Shown: positions 28,744 to 36,854 of the stretch, piece by piece | Position numbering within the stretch: position 1 is the stretch's first letter | Layout: every line of letters starts with the position of its first letter | NCBI RefSeq assembly: GCF_018070575.1 | Contig: NZ_JAGPXN010000001.1 | Span: forward strand, 496,001-560,000 | Origin: Micromonospora sp. C31 | Lineage (GTDB): Bacteria; Actinomycetota; Actinomycetes; Mycobacteriales; Micromonosporaceae | Direction: 5' to 3' | DNA: 64,000 nucleotides | Position numbers and translations under genes: made by a program | Notes under the pieces: generated by a model | The model's database searches: none | Seen by the model: the letters and a program-made list of their open reading frames with translations, nothing else | Told to the model about the DNA's origin: nothing

Positions 28744-29198
28744 CGCTCACATCCTGCGCTGCGCCGCATGACCAGCGCGTCGGTGTTGCTCGGTTGGTAG
28801 TAGCCGCGCCGCACGCCGATCGGCTCGAAGTCGTACGTCGCATAGAGCCGCTGGGCGGGGGCGTTGTCCGCCGCCACCTCCAACAGGACGCTGCGGGCGC
28901 CGAGCCGGTCGGCCTCGGCGAGCAGCGCCTCCAGCAGGAGCCGGCCGACGCCACGCCGCTGGGCGTCCCGGCGCACCGCGACGTACTGCACCCACGCCTC
29001 GTCGGGCGGGGCCGCGGCGAGCCCGGCGTAGCCGAGCACGGTGCCGTCGTCGCCGGTGACGACCAGGTAGAAGTGCCCGTTGGCCAACTCGTTCCAGAAC
29101 ATCGCCGCCGACCACTGCTCGGCGCCGAACAGGTCCGCCTCGATCGGCAGCACCTCGTCGACGTGCCACCACCGGAACCGCTCCAGCCGGACCGTCAC
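28740..29198 (-). CDS. rimI: ribosomal protein S18 alanine N-acetyltransferase RimI
   Basis: 152 residues, four-base overlap with tsaD. It is a GNAT fold with the acetyl-CoA loop [18 protein letters not shown] and the late [20 protein letters not shown], all typical of RimI. It acetylates the N-terminus of ribosomal S18; specificity is inferred from its place between tsaB and tsaD. Confidence 0.93.
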   Translation of the reverse strand: MTVRLERFRWWHVDEVLPIEADLFGAEQWSAAMFWNELANGHFYLVVTGDDGTVLGYAGLAAAPPDEAWVQYVAVRRDAQRRGVGRLLLEALLAEADRLGARSVLLEVAADNAPAQRLYATYDFEPIGVRRGYYQPSNTDALVMRRSAGCER

Positions 29199-29253
29199 GG
29201 CGCCACCTCGGCTCGCGACTGCGGGGCTCGCAACCCCGGCTCACTCCTCGCGC

Positions 29254-29931
29254 TCACGGCAGGACCGGCTTTCGGGCGGTCGCCGCCACGGCGTCCGGGC
29301 GGCGCAGGTAGAGCGGGGTGAGCGCCTCCGAGGGGGCGCCGGCGCGGATGCGCTCGGCGGCCAGGGTCGCCAGCACGCCCGCGTCCGGGTAACGCGGCTC
29401 GTCGCGCACGGGCAGGCCGAGCGCGTCCGCGTACCGGTGCGCGCCGTCGCCGACCGCAGCGGTCACCGCCAGGCTGCGGGCGCGCTCGGCGGCGACCGCC
29501 GGCACGGACACCTCCGGCCCGACGATCCGCTGTCCCGCGCCGTCGTAGACCGCCCAGTAGATCTCCCGTCGGCGCGCGTCGCTCGCCGCCAGCACCGGCT
29601 CGCCGGCGGCCGCCGGGTGGCCGATGGCGTCCAGCGAGCACACGCCGTACGTCGGGACGCCCAGCACCTGGCCGATGGTGGCGGCGGTGACCAGTCCCAC
29701 CCGCAGCCCGGTGAACGGGCCGGGGCCGAGCCCGGCGACGATCGCGCCCAGGTCGGCGGGGCGGGCACCGGCCTCGGCGAGCACGGCGTCGACCTGCGGC
29801 GCGAGCAGTTCGCCGTGGGCCCGGGCGTCGACCGTGCAGCGGTACGCGCGGATCGCGACGCCGTCCGCCGCGACCTCCACCAGCGCCGCCGTCACCGCGG
29901 GCGTCGAGCTGTCCACCACCAGTACGAGCAC
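29254..29931 (-). CDS. tsaB: tRNA threonylcarbamoyladenosine biosynthesis protein TsaB
   Basis: 225 residues. It is an ASKHA-fold partner of TsaD with VLVVDSSTPAVTAAL at the N-terminus, and GPGPFTGLRVGLVTAATIGQ as the phosphate-loop region. It stabilises TsaD. First gene of the tsaB-rimI-tsaD run; the other partner, tsaE, lies 1.7 kb further upstream, beyond ung and an inserted plus-strand gene. Confidence 0.95.
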   Translation of the reverse strand: MLVLVVDSSTPAVTAALVEVAADGVAIRAYRCTVDARAHGELLAPQVDAVLAEAGARPADLGAIVAGLGPGPFTGLRVGLVTAATIGQVLGVPTYGVCSLDAIGHPAAAGEPVLAASDARRREIYWAVYDGAGQRIVGPEVSVPAVAAERARSLAVTAAVGDGAHRYADALGLPVRDEPRYPDAGVLATLAAERIRAGAPSEALTPLYLRRPDAVAATARKPVLP

Positions 29932-29999
29932 GGTGAGCCAGCCTAGTCGCCCCCTTCGTCACCCCCGGTCACGCCCTTCCCCTCCCCCGGCGCGTCGGG

Positions 30000-30101
30000 G
30001 TGCCGCCGGAAGTCACCACGCTCGTGCGGAAGGCTCTACCGACGGTCGTCTTCGAGGGCCTCGACGACGATCCCAACGAGTGCGATACCTCCTTGTCATA
30101 A
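30000..30101 (+). other. possible 33-codon ORF or gene remnant
   Basis: GTG at 30000 opens a 33-residue frame (VPPEVTTLVRKALPTVVFEG, then LDDDPNECDTSLS) ending in TAA at 30099. Codon usage is coding-like (third-position GC high) and it sits in a gap that otherwise has no gene. It has no strong ribosome site and no recognisable family; it could be the tail of a decayed gene that accompanied the next one. Confidence 0.25.
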
Positions 30102-30121
30102 ATATGCCTGAGAGGTATCGC
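30082..30121 (+). promoter_or_regulatory. inverted repeat enclosing a promoter for the HTH gene
   Basis: Perfect 10-bp arms GCGATACCTC (30082-30091) and GAGGTATCGC (30112-30121) flank a 20-bp A+T-rich spacer containing CATAAATAT, a likely -10. An operator embracing the promoter 31 bp upstream of the ATG at 30153 is the usual design for an autoregulated HTH gene. Confidence 0.65.
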
Positions 30122-30152
30122 CCGCACGAGGACAATGGTTCATCATGTCGGG

Positions 30153-30920
30153 ATGTCGACCAGCCGCCTCGTCTCCCTGTTGGGCCGCGCCGTCCGGCGT
30201 CAGCGCGAGTTGAACCAGCTCAGTCAACGACAACTGGCCGAGCTGGCGGGCGTCAGCCAGGCCTCGGTCGCGCGCATCGAACGCGGCGACCGCACGCCGA
30301 GCGTGCCGGTGCTGGAGCGGCTGCTCGCCGCGATGGACGTCCAACTGACCGTCGCGGTGGAACCGCTCGACGCGCATCTGGACGCCCGGATCGCCGATCT
30401 GGCCGCCCGGCCGCTCGCCGACCGGGTCGACGCCCTCGGGCTGGACCGGTTCCTGGACAAACTCGACGACCTGCCGTACGTGCTCACGGGCGGCACGGCC
30501 GCGCTGCTCCAGGGCGCGCCCCTACCGGTCGACGCCTTGGAGATCGCGCTCCGCTGGCGTGACTCGACCCGGTTCACCGCCTGGTTGGACGCGGCATACG
30601 GGCAGCGGTGGAACGAGCGCTGGGGCGAGTTCGGCGGGCTGCGGCTCGAGCCCGAGGAGCCCGGCGAGCACCGGTGGCAGACCCGGTACGGCGAGCTCCG
30701 GGCGACGATGTGCGACGAGCTACCGGAGGCCGTCGAGGTACGCCACGGCGGGCGCGGCTACCCGGTGGTGCCGCTCGTCGAGCTGGAGTTGGCCGATCCG
30801 GACGCGGCCGAGCTGCTGCGCCGCTACCGCGGGGGCGGCGGTGCGCACCCGCCGAGCGGTCAGCACCCGCCGACGAGGGGCGGGAGCCGACCGGGTGCCG
30901 GCCCGTCGTCAGCCGGCTGA
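30153..30920 (+). CDS. XRE-type HTH fused to a nucleotidyltransferase-like domain
   Basis: 255 residues from the ATG at 30153; an in-frame ATG at 30135 is also possible. The N-terminal HTH (QLAELAGVSQASVARIERG, about residues 27-45) is followed by a region (about 95-200) with LPYVLTGGTAALLQGAPLPV and VDALEIALRW. This resembles the GG-x-A-A nucleotide-binding start of AbiEii/MNT-type nucleotidyltransferases, but a clear DxD pair is not seen. It is the only plus-strand gene in the tsaD-acpS run and overlaps the end of ung by 12 bp. Possibly a TA-type or phage-defence remnant; function is unproven. Confidence 0.7.
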   Translation: MSTSRLVSLLGRAVRRQRELNQLSQRQLAELAGVSQASVARIERGDRTPSVPVLERLLAAMDVQLTVAVEPLDAHLDARIADLAARPLADRVDALGLDRFLDKLDDLPYVLTGGTAALLQGAPLPVDALEIALRWRDSTRFTAWLDAAYGQRWNERWGEFGGLRLEPEEPGEHRWQTRYGELRATMCDELPEAVEVRHGGRGYPVVPLVELELADPDAAELLRRYRGGGGAHPPSGQHPPTRGGSRPGAGPSSAG

Positions 30921-31610
30921 ACGTTCCCAGTCGACCGTGGGCAGGCCGGCGTCGGCGAGCGCCTTGTTGGCCGCGCTGAACGGGCGGCTGCCCAGGAAGC
31001 CGCGCGGGTTCATCGGGCTGGGGTGCCCGGCCTCCAGCACCACGTGCTGCGGATTGGTGACCAGGGCGGCCTTCTTGCGGGCGTAGCCGCCCCAGAGCAG
31101 GAAGACCACCCGGGAGTCCATCGCGTCGAGCGCCCGGATGGTGGCGTCGGTGAACTCCTCCCAGCCGCGGTTGGCGTGCGAACCGGGCGTCGCCTCGCGG
31201 ACGGTGAGGACGGAGTTGAGCAGCAGCACGCCCTGCGCCGCCCAGCCGCTGAGGTCGCCGCCGCGCGGCTTCGGCACGCCGAGGTCCTCGCCCAGTTCCT
31301 TGAAGACGTTGCGCAGCGACGGCGGCACGCTCACGCCCTCGCGCACGCTGAAGCTGAGCCCGTGCGCCTGCCCCGCCTTGTGGTAGGGATCCTGCCCGAG
31401 GATCAGCACCCGGCAGTCGGCCGGCGCGCAGAGCCGGTAGGCCGAGAAGAGGTCCTCGACCGGCGGGAAGACGGTGCGGGTCGCGTACTCACCCGCGACG
31501 AACTCGGCCAGCGCGGCGGTGCGTGCCGGGTCGAGGTGCGGGGTGAGCACGGCACGCCAGCCCTCCGGCAGCAGCGCCAGCAGGTCCAGCGTGGGGGCGT
31601 CGTCGGGCAT
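30909..31610 (-). CDS. ung: uracil-DNA glycosylase, family 1
   Basis: 233 residues from the ATG at 31610 (GAAAGG upstream); the ORF extends to 31646 without a better start. It removes uracil from DNA. The catalytic water-activating motif GQDPYH (residues 72-77) and the DNA-intercalation motif GHPSPMNPRGF near the C-terminus are intact, as is LLLNSVLTV. It lies between tsaE and tsaB and ends within the convergent HTH gene. Confidence 0.97.
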   Translation of the reverse strand: MPDDAPTLDLLALLPEGWRAVLTPHLDPARTAALAEFVAGEYATRTVFPPVEDLFSAYRLCAPADCRVLILGQDPYHKAGQAHGLSFSVREGVSVPPSLRNVFKELGEDLGVPKPRGGDLSGWAAQGVLLLNSVLTVREATPGSHANRGWEEFTDATIRALDAMDSRVVFLLWGGYARKKAALVTNPQHVVLEAGHPSPMNPRGFLGSRPFSAANKALADAGLPTVDWERSAG

Positions 31611-31670
31611 CGGCAACCTTTCGCCTGTCGGGTCCGTCCCGCGCACTCTAGGCAGCCGGTACGACAGCGC

Positions 31671-32153
31671 TCACCCGAGGGCGGCGAGGCGCTGCGCCCA
31701 GTCGCCGCCGACCGGCTCCAGCTCGACCACCCGGGTGTCGTCGTCGCGCCGGTCGAGGCGTACCCGCAGGTGGGCGTCGACGAGCTGCTCGACCAGGCCC
31801 TCGCCCCACTCCACCACGGTCACCGAGTCGTCCACCGAGGCGTCCAGGTCGAGGTCGTCGATCTCGGCACGCGGGTCGGCGGCGTCCCCCAGCCGGTACG
31901 CGTCGGCGTGCACCAGCGCCACCGTGCCGCCTCGGGCCGGGTCGGGCCGGTGCACCCGGGCGATCACGAAGGTGGGCGAGGTGACGTCCCCGAGCACGCC
32001 GAGCCCGGCCCCGACGCCCCGGGTCAGCGCGGTCTTGCCGGCGCCGAGCGGCCCGGTCAGCAGCAGCAGGTCGCCGGCGCGCAGCAGCCCGGCCAGCCGC
32101 CGCCCGAACTCGTGGGTGTCGTCGACCGTCGGCAGCTCCACGACGTGGCTCAC
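31671..32153 (-). CDS. tsaE: tRNA threonylcarbamoyladenosine biosynthesis ATPase TsaE
   Basis: 160 residues. P-loop GPLGAGKTALTRGVGAGLG (about residues 38-56), then SPTFVIARVH and LVHADAYRL, the standard TsaE blocks. It drives the TsaBD cycle. The ATG overlaps the stop of the upstream hydrolase gene (ATGA). Confidence 0.95.
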   Translation of the reverse strand: MSHVVELPTVDDTHEFGRRLAGLLRAGDLLLLTGPLGAGKTALTRGVGAGLGVLGDVTSPTFVIARVHRPDPARGGTVALVHADAYRLGDAADPRAEIDDLDLDASVDDSVTVVEWGEGLVEQLVDAHLRVRLDRRDDDTRVVELEPVGGDWAQRLAALG

Positions 32154-33241
32154 AGCGCCTCCAGGAACCGGACCAGCGCCGCGTTGACCTCGTCGGCGTG
32201 CTCCAGCATCACCACGTGCCCGCTGTCGGAGATCTGCACGAACTCGGCGTGCGGCAGCCGCCGGACGATCTCCTCCGAGTGGGTCACGGGGGTGATCATG
32301 TCCTTGTCGCCGACGACCACCAGCACGGGGGTGTCCGCCAGCGCGGCGAGCGCCGGGAACCGGGAGTGCGTGGCCAGCGTGCGCAGGTAGCGCGTCACCG
32401 TGTCGGCGGACGTGCGGGAGTTCATCGTCTCGACGTACGACACCAGTGCCGCGCTGGGGTGGCGGGTGCCGAAGCCGTACTTGCGGGTGAGCAGCCAGGC
32501 CACGTTGGTGGTGGACCGGCGCGCCCGGTCGATCACCGGGCCGCCGTAGCGGGTGACGTTGCCGACCATGTGCAGCACTGGCGCGCCGACCCGGCCGAGC
32601 AGGGCGGGGGCCACCAGCTTGGTCTCGGCGATCAGGCCGCCCGAGGTGGCCATCAGCACGGTGCCCACGACCCGGTCGCCGAACAGCTCTCCGAACAGCT
32701 CGGCGAAGGCCATGATGGTCATCCCGCCCATCGAGTGGCCGATGAGCACCAGCGGCCCCTCCGGGGCGGTCCGGTCGATCACCTCACGCAGCGTCCGGCC
32801 GAGCGCGGTCAGGTCGTACTCGCCGGTCTCCAGCCGCCCGGACCGGCCGTGCCCGGGCTGGTCGTACGCGACGACCCGGTGCTCGCCCCGCTCGGCGAGC
32901 AGCTTGCGCTGGAAGTGGAAGGTGCCCATGTCGAGGCAGAAACCGTGCACCAGCACCACGGTCGGGTTGCCGGGCCGGGGGCGGGTCGGCTCCACCACCT
33001 CGACGTGGATGTCGGTGCCGTCGGGCATCTCCAGCCGGAAGGACTCGTCGTACCGCTGGTCGCCGAAGACCTCGCCCGCGTACGGGTCGGCGGGGTCGGC
33101 CTTGAGCTTGCGGACGAGGGCGCGTTCGGTGGCGACGCCGACCGCGAGCCCGGCGGCGGCGACCCCGACGGCGGCCAGCGCGCCGACGGCCGCCCTGGCG
33201 TGCCCGGCGCGCGGCAGCGGGATGCGGGGCCGGGGCGTCAC
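32150..33241 (-). CDS. alpha/beta hydrolase with N-terminal membrane anchor
   Basis: 363 residues from a GTG at 33241 that overlaps the alr stop (GTGA). One hydrophobic helix (about residues 14-34) precedes an alpha/beta hydrolase domain. Nucleophile elbow GHSMGG (Ser about 176), oxyanion segment VLVHGFCLD, acid in VVVGDKDMITPV and catalytic His in ISDSGHVVMLEH are all present. A hydrolase in this position between alr and tsaE is conserved in actinomycetes. Substrate unknown; lipid ester is plausible. Confidence 0.88.
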   Translation of the reverse strand: MTPRPRIPLPRAGHARAAVGALAAVGVAAAGLAVGVATERALVRKLKADPADPYAGEVFGDQRYDESFRLEMPDGTDIHVEVVEPTRPRPGNPTVVLVHGFCLDMGTFHFQRKLLAERGEHRVVAYDQPGHGRSGRLETGEYDLTALGRTLREVIDRTAPEGPLVLIGHSMGGMTIMAFAELFGELFGDRVVGTVLMATSGGLIAETKLVAPALLGRVGAPVLHMVGNVTRYGGPVIDRARRSTTNVAWLLTRKYGFGTRHPSAALVSYVETMNSRTSADTVTRYLRTLATHSRFPALAALADTPVLVVVGDKDMITPVTHSEEIVRRLPHAEFVQISDSGHVVMLEHADEVNAALVRFLEAL

Positions 33242-34356
33242 GGGCGCTCGCCGTCGTAGCGGCGGGGCACCCGGGTGCTGCCGAAGCGGGTGACGATCTC
33301 GTAGTTGATGGTGCCGACCGCCTCGGCCCAGTCGTCGGCGGTGGGCCCGCCGTCGGCGCCGTCGCCGAAGAGGGTGACCTCGTCGCCGGCGGATACCGGG
33401 TCGTCGCCGCAGTCGAGCACGAACTGGTCCATGCAGACGCGGCCCGAGATCGTCCGGCGCTTGCCGCCGAGCTGCACCGGGCCGCTGTTCGAGGCGTGCC
33501 GGGGCACTCCGTCGGCGTAGCCGAGCGGCACCACCGCGAGGTTCGCCGCCCGCTCGGTGGTGTAGGTGTGCCCGTACGAGACGCCGGAGCCGGCGGGGAC
33601 GCGCTTGGTGAGCATCACCCGGGCGCGGGCGGTCATCGCCGGGCGCAGCCCGTAGCGCTCGCCGGCCACCGGGGAGAGGCCGTAGACGGCCAGGCCGGGG
33701 CGGACCAGGTCTAGGTGGGTGTCGGGCCGGGTCAGGGTGGCCGCCGAGTTGGCCAGGTGCCGGTAGCGCGGCCGCAGGCCGGCCCGCTCGGCCATGCCGA
33801 TCCCCTCGTGGAAGACGGCGAGCTGGCGGTCGATGGTCGGATGGCCGGGCGAGTCCGCGTACACGAAGTGGCTCCACACCCCGACCACCTCGACCAGGCC
33901 GTCGGCCTGCGCCTTGGCGGCGGCGTCGAGCAGGGCCGGCCAGTCGGCGACGGTCGCGCCGCCCCGGGCCAGCCCGGTGTCGATCTTGAGATGCAGCCGG
34001 GCCGGCCGGCCGGCGGCACGGCCCGCCTCGACCATCTCGGCGAGCTGGGACAGGCTGGCCACGCCGAGGTCGATCCCGGCGGCGACGCCCTCGTGCAGCG
34101 GCAACCCGGGCGCGAGGAGCCAGGCCAGCACCGGCGCGGTGATCCCGGCCCGGCGCAGCGTGAGCGCCTCGTCCAGGGTGCAGACCCCCAGCCAGCCGGC
34201 CCCGCCGTCGAGGGCGGCACGGGCGGCCGGGACCATGCCGTGGCCGTAGCCGTCGGCCTTCACCACGGCCATCAGCTCGGCGCCGGTGCCGGACCTCAGC
34301 CGGCTCGCGTTCTCGCGGATCGCGTCCAGGTCCACCCGCACCTCGGCCTGCCACAT
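33238..34356 (-). CDS. alr: alanine racemase
   Basis: 372 residues from the ATG at 34356. It makes D-alanine for peptidoglycan. PLP-lysine motif AVVKADGYGHGM (Lys about 33), and the opposite-face catalytic Tyr region SYGHTYTT around residue 255 are typical. First gene of the alr-hydrolase-tsaE run with four-base overlaps at each junction. Confidence 0.96.
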   Translation of the reverse strand: MWQAEVRVDLDAIRENASRLRSGTGAELMAVVKADGYGHGMVPAARAALDGGAGWLGVCTLDEALTLRRAGITAPVLAWLLAPGLPLHEGVAAGIDLGVASLSQLAEMVEAGRAAGRPARLHLKIDTGLARGGATVADWPALLDAAAKAQADGLVEVVGVWSHFVYADSPGHPTIDRQLAVFHEGIGMAERAGLRPRYRHLANSAATLTRPDTHLDLVRPGLAVYGLSPVAGERYGLRPAMTARARVMLTKRVPAGSGVSYGHTYTTERAANLAVVPLGYADGVPRHASNSGPVQLGGKRRTISGRVCMDQFVLDCGDDPVSAGDEVTLFGDGADGGPTADDWAEAVGTINYEIVTRFGSTRVPRRYDGERP

Positions 34357-34490
34357 GACCCCAGCCTACTTACCGCGCCGATCCCGCCGACCGAGGCCGC
34401 AGAAGCCGGCGGCCGGTCGCGGGGCGCAGCCGGTGCCGGACGCGCCCGCACCGGAACGCGACGCCACCGGCACGACGGTGCGGCCGGCAG

Positions 34491-35960
34491 TCAGCCCAGG
34501 CGGGCGAGGACCGGGCGGAGGGCGTCGGCCACGTCGGGCGCCGTCACCGGCCCGCCCCGGGCCGCCTCCCGACCGGCCAGCCCGTGCAGGTACGCGGCGG
34601 CGGCCGCGGCCCGCTCCGGGGGCAGCCCGGCCGCGAGCAGCGCGCCGAGCAGCCCGGCCAGCACGTCGCCGGTGCCCCCGGTGGCCAGCGCGGGGGTGCC
34701 GGTCGGATTGACGTACGCCCGGCCGTCCGGCGTGCCGATCACCGTGCGGTCGCCCTTGAGCAGCACCACCGCGTTCATCCAGGCGGCCAACCGCAGCGTC
34801 GCGCCCACCCGGTCGGCGCCCGGTTCCTCCCCGCAGAGCCGGGTGAACTCCCGGTCGTGCGGGGTGACCACGATCGGGGCGTCGCGCTTGCGCAACCGGT
34901 CGGCGAGCGAGCCGTCGACCAGCAGGGTCAGCGCGTCGGCGTCGAGCACCACCGGCACCGGGGCGGCGAGCACCGCCCGCAGCTCCCCGGCCGCCTCCTC
35001 GCCGGTGCCCAGGCCGGAGCCGCAGACCCACGCCTGCACCCGCCCGGCCTCGGCGACCCGCCCGGTCGCGATCACCGACGGGTGCCGGCGCAGCACGTCG
35101 GCCCGGGCCGAGCCGGCGTAGCGGACCAGGCCCGTCGGGCCGGCCAGCGCGCCCGCGACCGAGAGCACCGCCGCGCCGGGGTAGGTCGCCGAGCCGGTCG
35201 CGACGCCGACCACGCCCCGGGTGTACTTCTCCGAGGCCGCGCCGGGCCGGGGCCACCAGTCGGCGACGTCCGACCACTCGGTCACGCCCAGCGCCGGGCT
35301 GCCCCGCAGCCACGGCTCCAACCCGATGTCGACCAGCTCCACCTCGCCGGCGAGCGCGGCGGCCGGGCCCACCACCAGTGCGGGTTTCAGCCCGCCGAAC
35401 GTCACCGTCGCGTCGGCCCGTACGGCGCCGGGGCGGCCCGAGACGGTCAGCGGGACGTGGCCGGTGTCGACCGCGACCCCGCTGGGCACGTCGACGGCGA
35501 CGACCGCGGCGGGGGCGCCGTCGCGCCCGCGGTGCCCCGCGAGGCTGGCGGCGAGCTGGTCGGCGGTGTCCCGCAGCCCGCCGCGCCCGCCGATCCCGAC
35601 GATGCCGTCCAGCACCAGGTCCACGGTCCCCGGCGGCCGGTCGACGACCCGGCCACCCGCGGCCCGCAGCGCGGCCAGCGCCTCCGCGTGCGCCCGGCCC
35701 GGGTCCAGCAGCAGCGCCGACACGGCCGCACCCCGCCGGGCCAGGTGCGCGCCGGCATAGAGCGTGTCGCCGCCGTTGTCGCCGGAGCCGACCAGCAGCA
35801 GCACCCGCGCGGCGTAGACGCCGCCCCGCCCGGCGAGCAGCAGCGCGCAGCGGCGGGCCAGCCCGGCGGCCGCCCGCTTCATCAGGGTTCCGGCGGGGAG
35901 TGTGGCCATCAGGCCCGCCTCCGCCGCCCGTACGTCCGCGACCCGCCACACCGGTCTCAT
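34491..35960 (-). CDS. nnr: bifunctional NAD(P)H-hydrate repair enzyme
   Basis: 489 residues from the ATG at 35960. The N-terminal YjeF epimerase domain (about 1-215: VLLLVGSGDNGGDTLYAGAH) and C-terminal ADP-dependent dehydratase domain (about 230-489, with ATGGTGDVLAGLLGALLAAG) repair damaged NAD(P)HX. Domain order and length match bacterial Nnr. It starts 53 bp before the acpS stop and leads to alr with a 134-bp gap. Confidence 0.95.
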   Translation of the reverse strand: MRPVWRVADVRAAEAGLMATLPAGTLMKRAAAGLARRCALLLAGRGGVYAARVLLLVGSGDNGGDTLYAGAHLARRGAAVSALLLDPGRAHAEALAALRAAGGRVVDRPPGTVDLVLDGIVGIGGRGGLRDTADQLAASLAGHRGRDGAPAAVVAVDVPSGVAVDTGHVPLTVSGRPGAVRADATVTFGGLKPALVVGPAAALAGEVELVDIGLEPWLRGSPALGVTEWSDVADWWPRPGAASEKYTRGVVGVATGSATYPGAAVLSVAGALAGPTGLVRYAGSARADVLRRHPSVIATGRVAEAGRVQAWVCGSGLGTGEEAAGELRAVLAAPVPVVLDADALTLLVDGSLADRLRKRDAPIVVTPHDREFTRLCGEEPGADRVGATLRLAAWMNAVVLLKGDRTVIGTPDGRAYVNPTGTPALATGGTGDVLAGLLGALLAAGLPPERAAAAAAYLHGLAGREAARGGPVTAPDVADALRPVLARLG

Positions 35961-36012
35961 GCCACCCCGTCCCATCCGACCACCGGCGTGCCGCGGCCCG
36001 GCACGCCCCCGC

Positions 36013-36381
36013 TCACCGTTCCGCGACCACCATCGCCGAGGCGATCCCGCCGTCGTGGGACAACGAGACATGCCAGCGGTTGACCCCGCGTTCCGTGGCC
36101 GCCGCCGCGACCGTACCGGAGACGGTCAGCCAGGGCCGGCCGTCCGGGTCCGGCACGATCTCGCAGTCGTGCCAGCTCAGCCCGGCCGGGACGCCGAGCG
36201 CCTTGGCGACCGCCTCCTTGGCCGCGAAGCGGGCGGCGAGCGACTCGGGCGAGCGCGGGTTGCCCGAGCGAGTGCGTCGCTCGGCCTCCGTGAAGAGCCG
36301 GTCGGCGAGCATCGGTGTCCGTGCCAGGGCCTTGGCGAACCGCTCGACGAGGACGACGTCGATGCCGACAGCGACGATCAC
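36013..36381 (-). CDS. acpS: holo-[acyl-carrier-protein] synthase
   Basis: 122 residues from a GTG at 36381. It transfers 4'-phosphopantetheine to ACP. Conserved [14 protein letters not shown] with the Mg-binding Asp, and [13 protein letters not shown] in the centre, identify it. It heads the minus-strand run acpS-nnr-alr-hydrolase-tsaE. Confidence 0.95.
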   Translation of the reverse strand: MIVAVGIDVVLVERFAKALARTPMLADRLFTEAERRTRSGNPRSPESLAARFAAKEAVAKALGVPAGLSWHDCEIVPDPDGRPWLTVSGTVAAAATERGVNRWHVSLSHDGGIASAMVVAER

Positions 36382-36441
36382 CCGCTCACCCTACCGGCGC
36401 GGGCGGGCGCACATTAGCCGTCGGCTCCGCGCGGGGCAACG

Positions 36442-36508
36442 CCTGTGGACGACCGGCCGTACGCCGCGAGAGCCGTCGTCCACAGGGGACGCCCGGGGGT
36501 GTGGACGA
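36442..36508. repeat. three TCGTCCACA (DnaA-box-like) sites upstream of the WXG100-like gene
   Basis: TCGTCCACA, one mismatch from the actinomycete DnaA box TTGTCCACA, occurs at 36444-36452 (minus), 36476-36484 (plus) and 36500-36508 (minus). The first two form a 12-bp inverted repeat CCTGTGGACGAC-N21-GTCGTCCACAGG (36442-36486). They lie in the divergent acpS/WXG100-like control region. Confidence 0.6.
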
Positions 36509-36557
36509 CGCCTAGCGTCGCGACAAGTCGATGTTCTCGCGAGGCGGGGGGCCGAGG

Positions 36558-36854
36558 ATGACCGAGGAGCCGTTGACCGTACGACCCGACGTGCTGCGCC
36601 GGGCCGCGCACGGGCTCGACGACGACGCGTACCGGCTGGCCCACGGGCTGGCCGGAGCGTCCGGGCTGGTGGTGCGGGTTCCGGAGTGGTCGGCCGCGAC
36701 GGCGCTGACCGGGCTGGAGTCGGCCCTGCACGCCTGGTTCGGCGGGCTCGGCGCCCGGGTGGCCGGCACGGCCTCGGCGGTCCGGACCGCCGCCGGGGCG
36801 TACGAGGCGGTGGACGACCGGGCGGCCGGGCGGCTCACCGCGCTGCCCCGGTGA
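36558..36854 (+). CDS. small WXG100/ESX-like helical protein
   Basis: 98 residues from the ATG at 36558. It is an all-helical protein with Ala/Gly/Leu-rich heptads (VLRRAAHGLDDDAYRLAHGL), a central turn GLVVRVPEWSAATAL containing one Trp, and a second helix ending AYEAVDDRAAGRLTAL. This is the layout of EspC/WXG100-type secreted small proteins, though the WxG sequence is not exact. Its stop overlaps the GTG of the DUF1023 gene, so the two are co-translated. Confidence 0.65.
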   Translation: MTEEPLTVRPDVLRRAAHGLDDDAYRLAHGLAGASGLVVRVPEWSAATALTGLESALHAWFGGLGARVAGTASAVRTAAGAYEAVDDRAAGRLTALPR

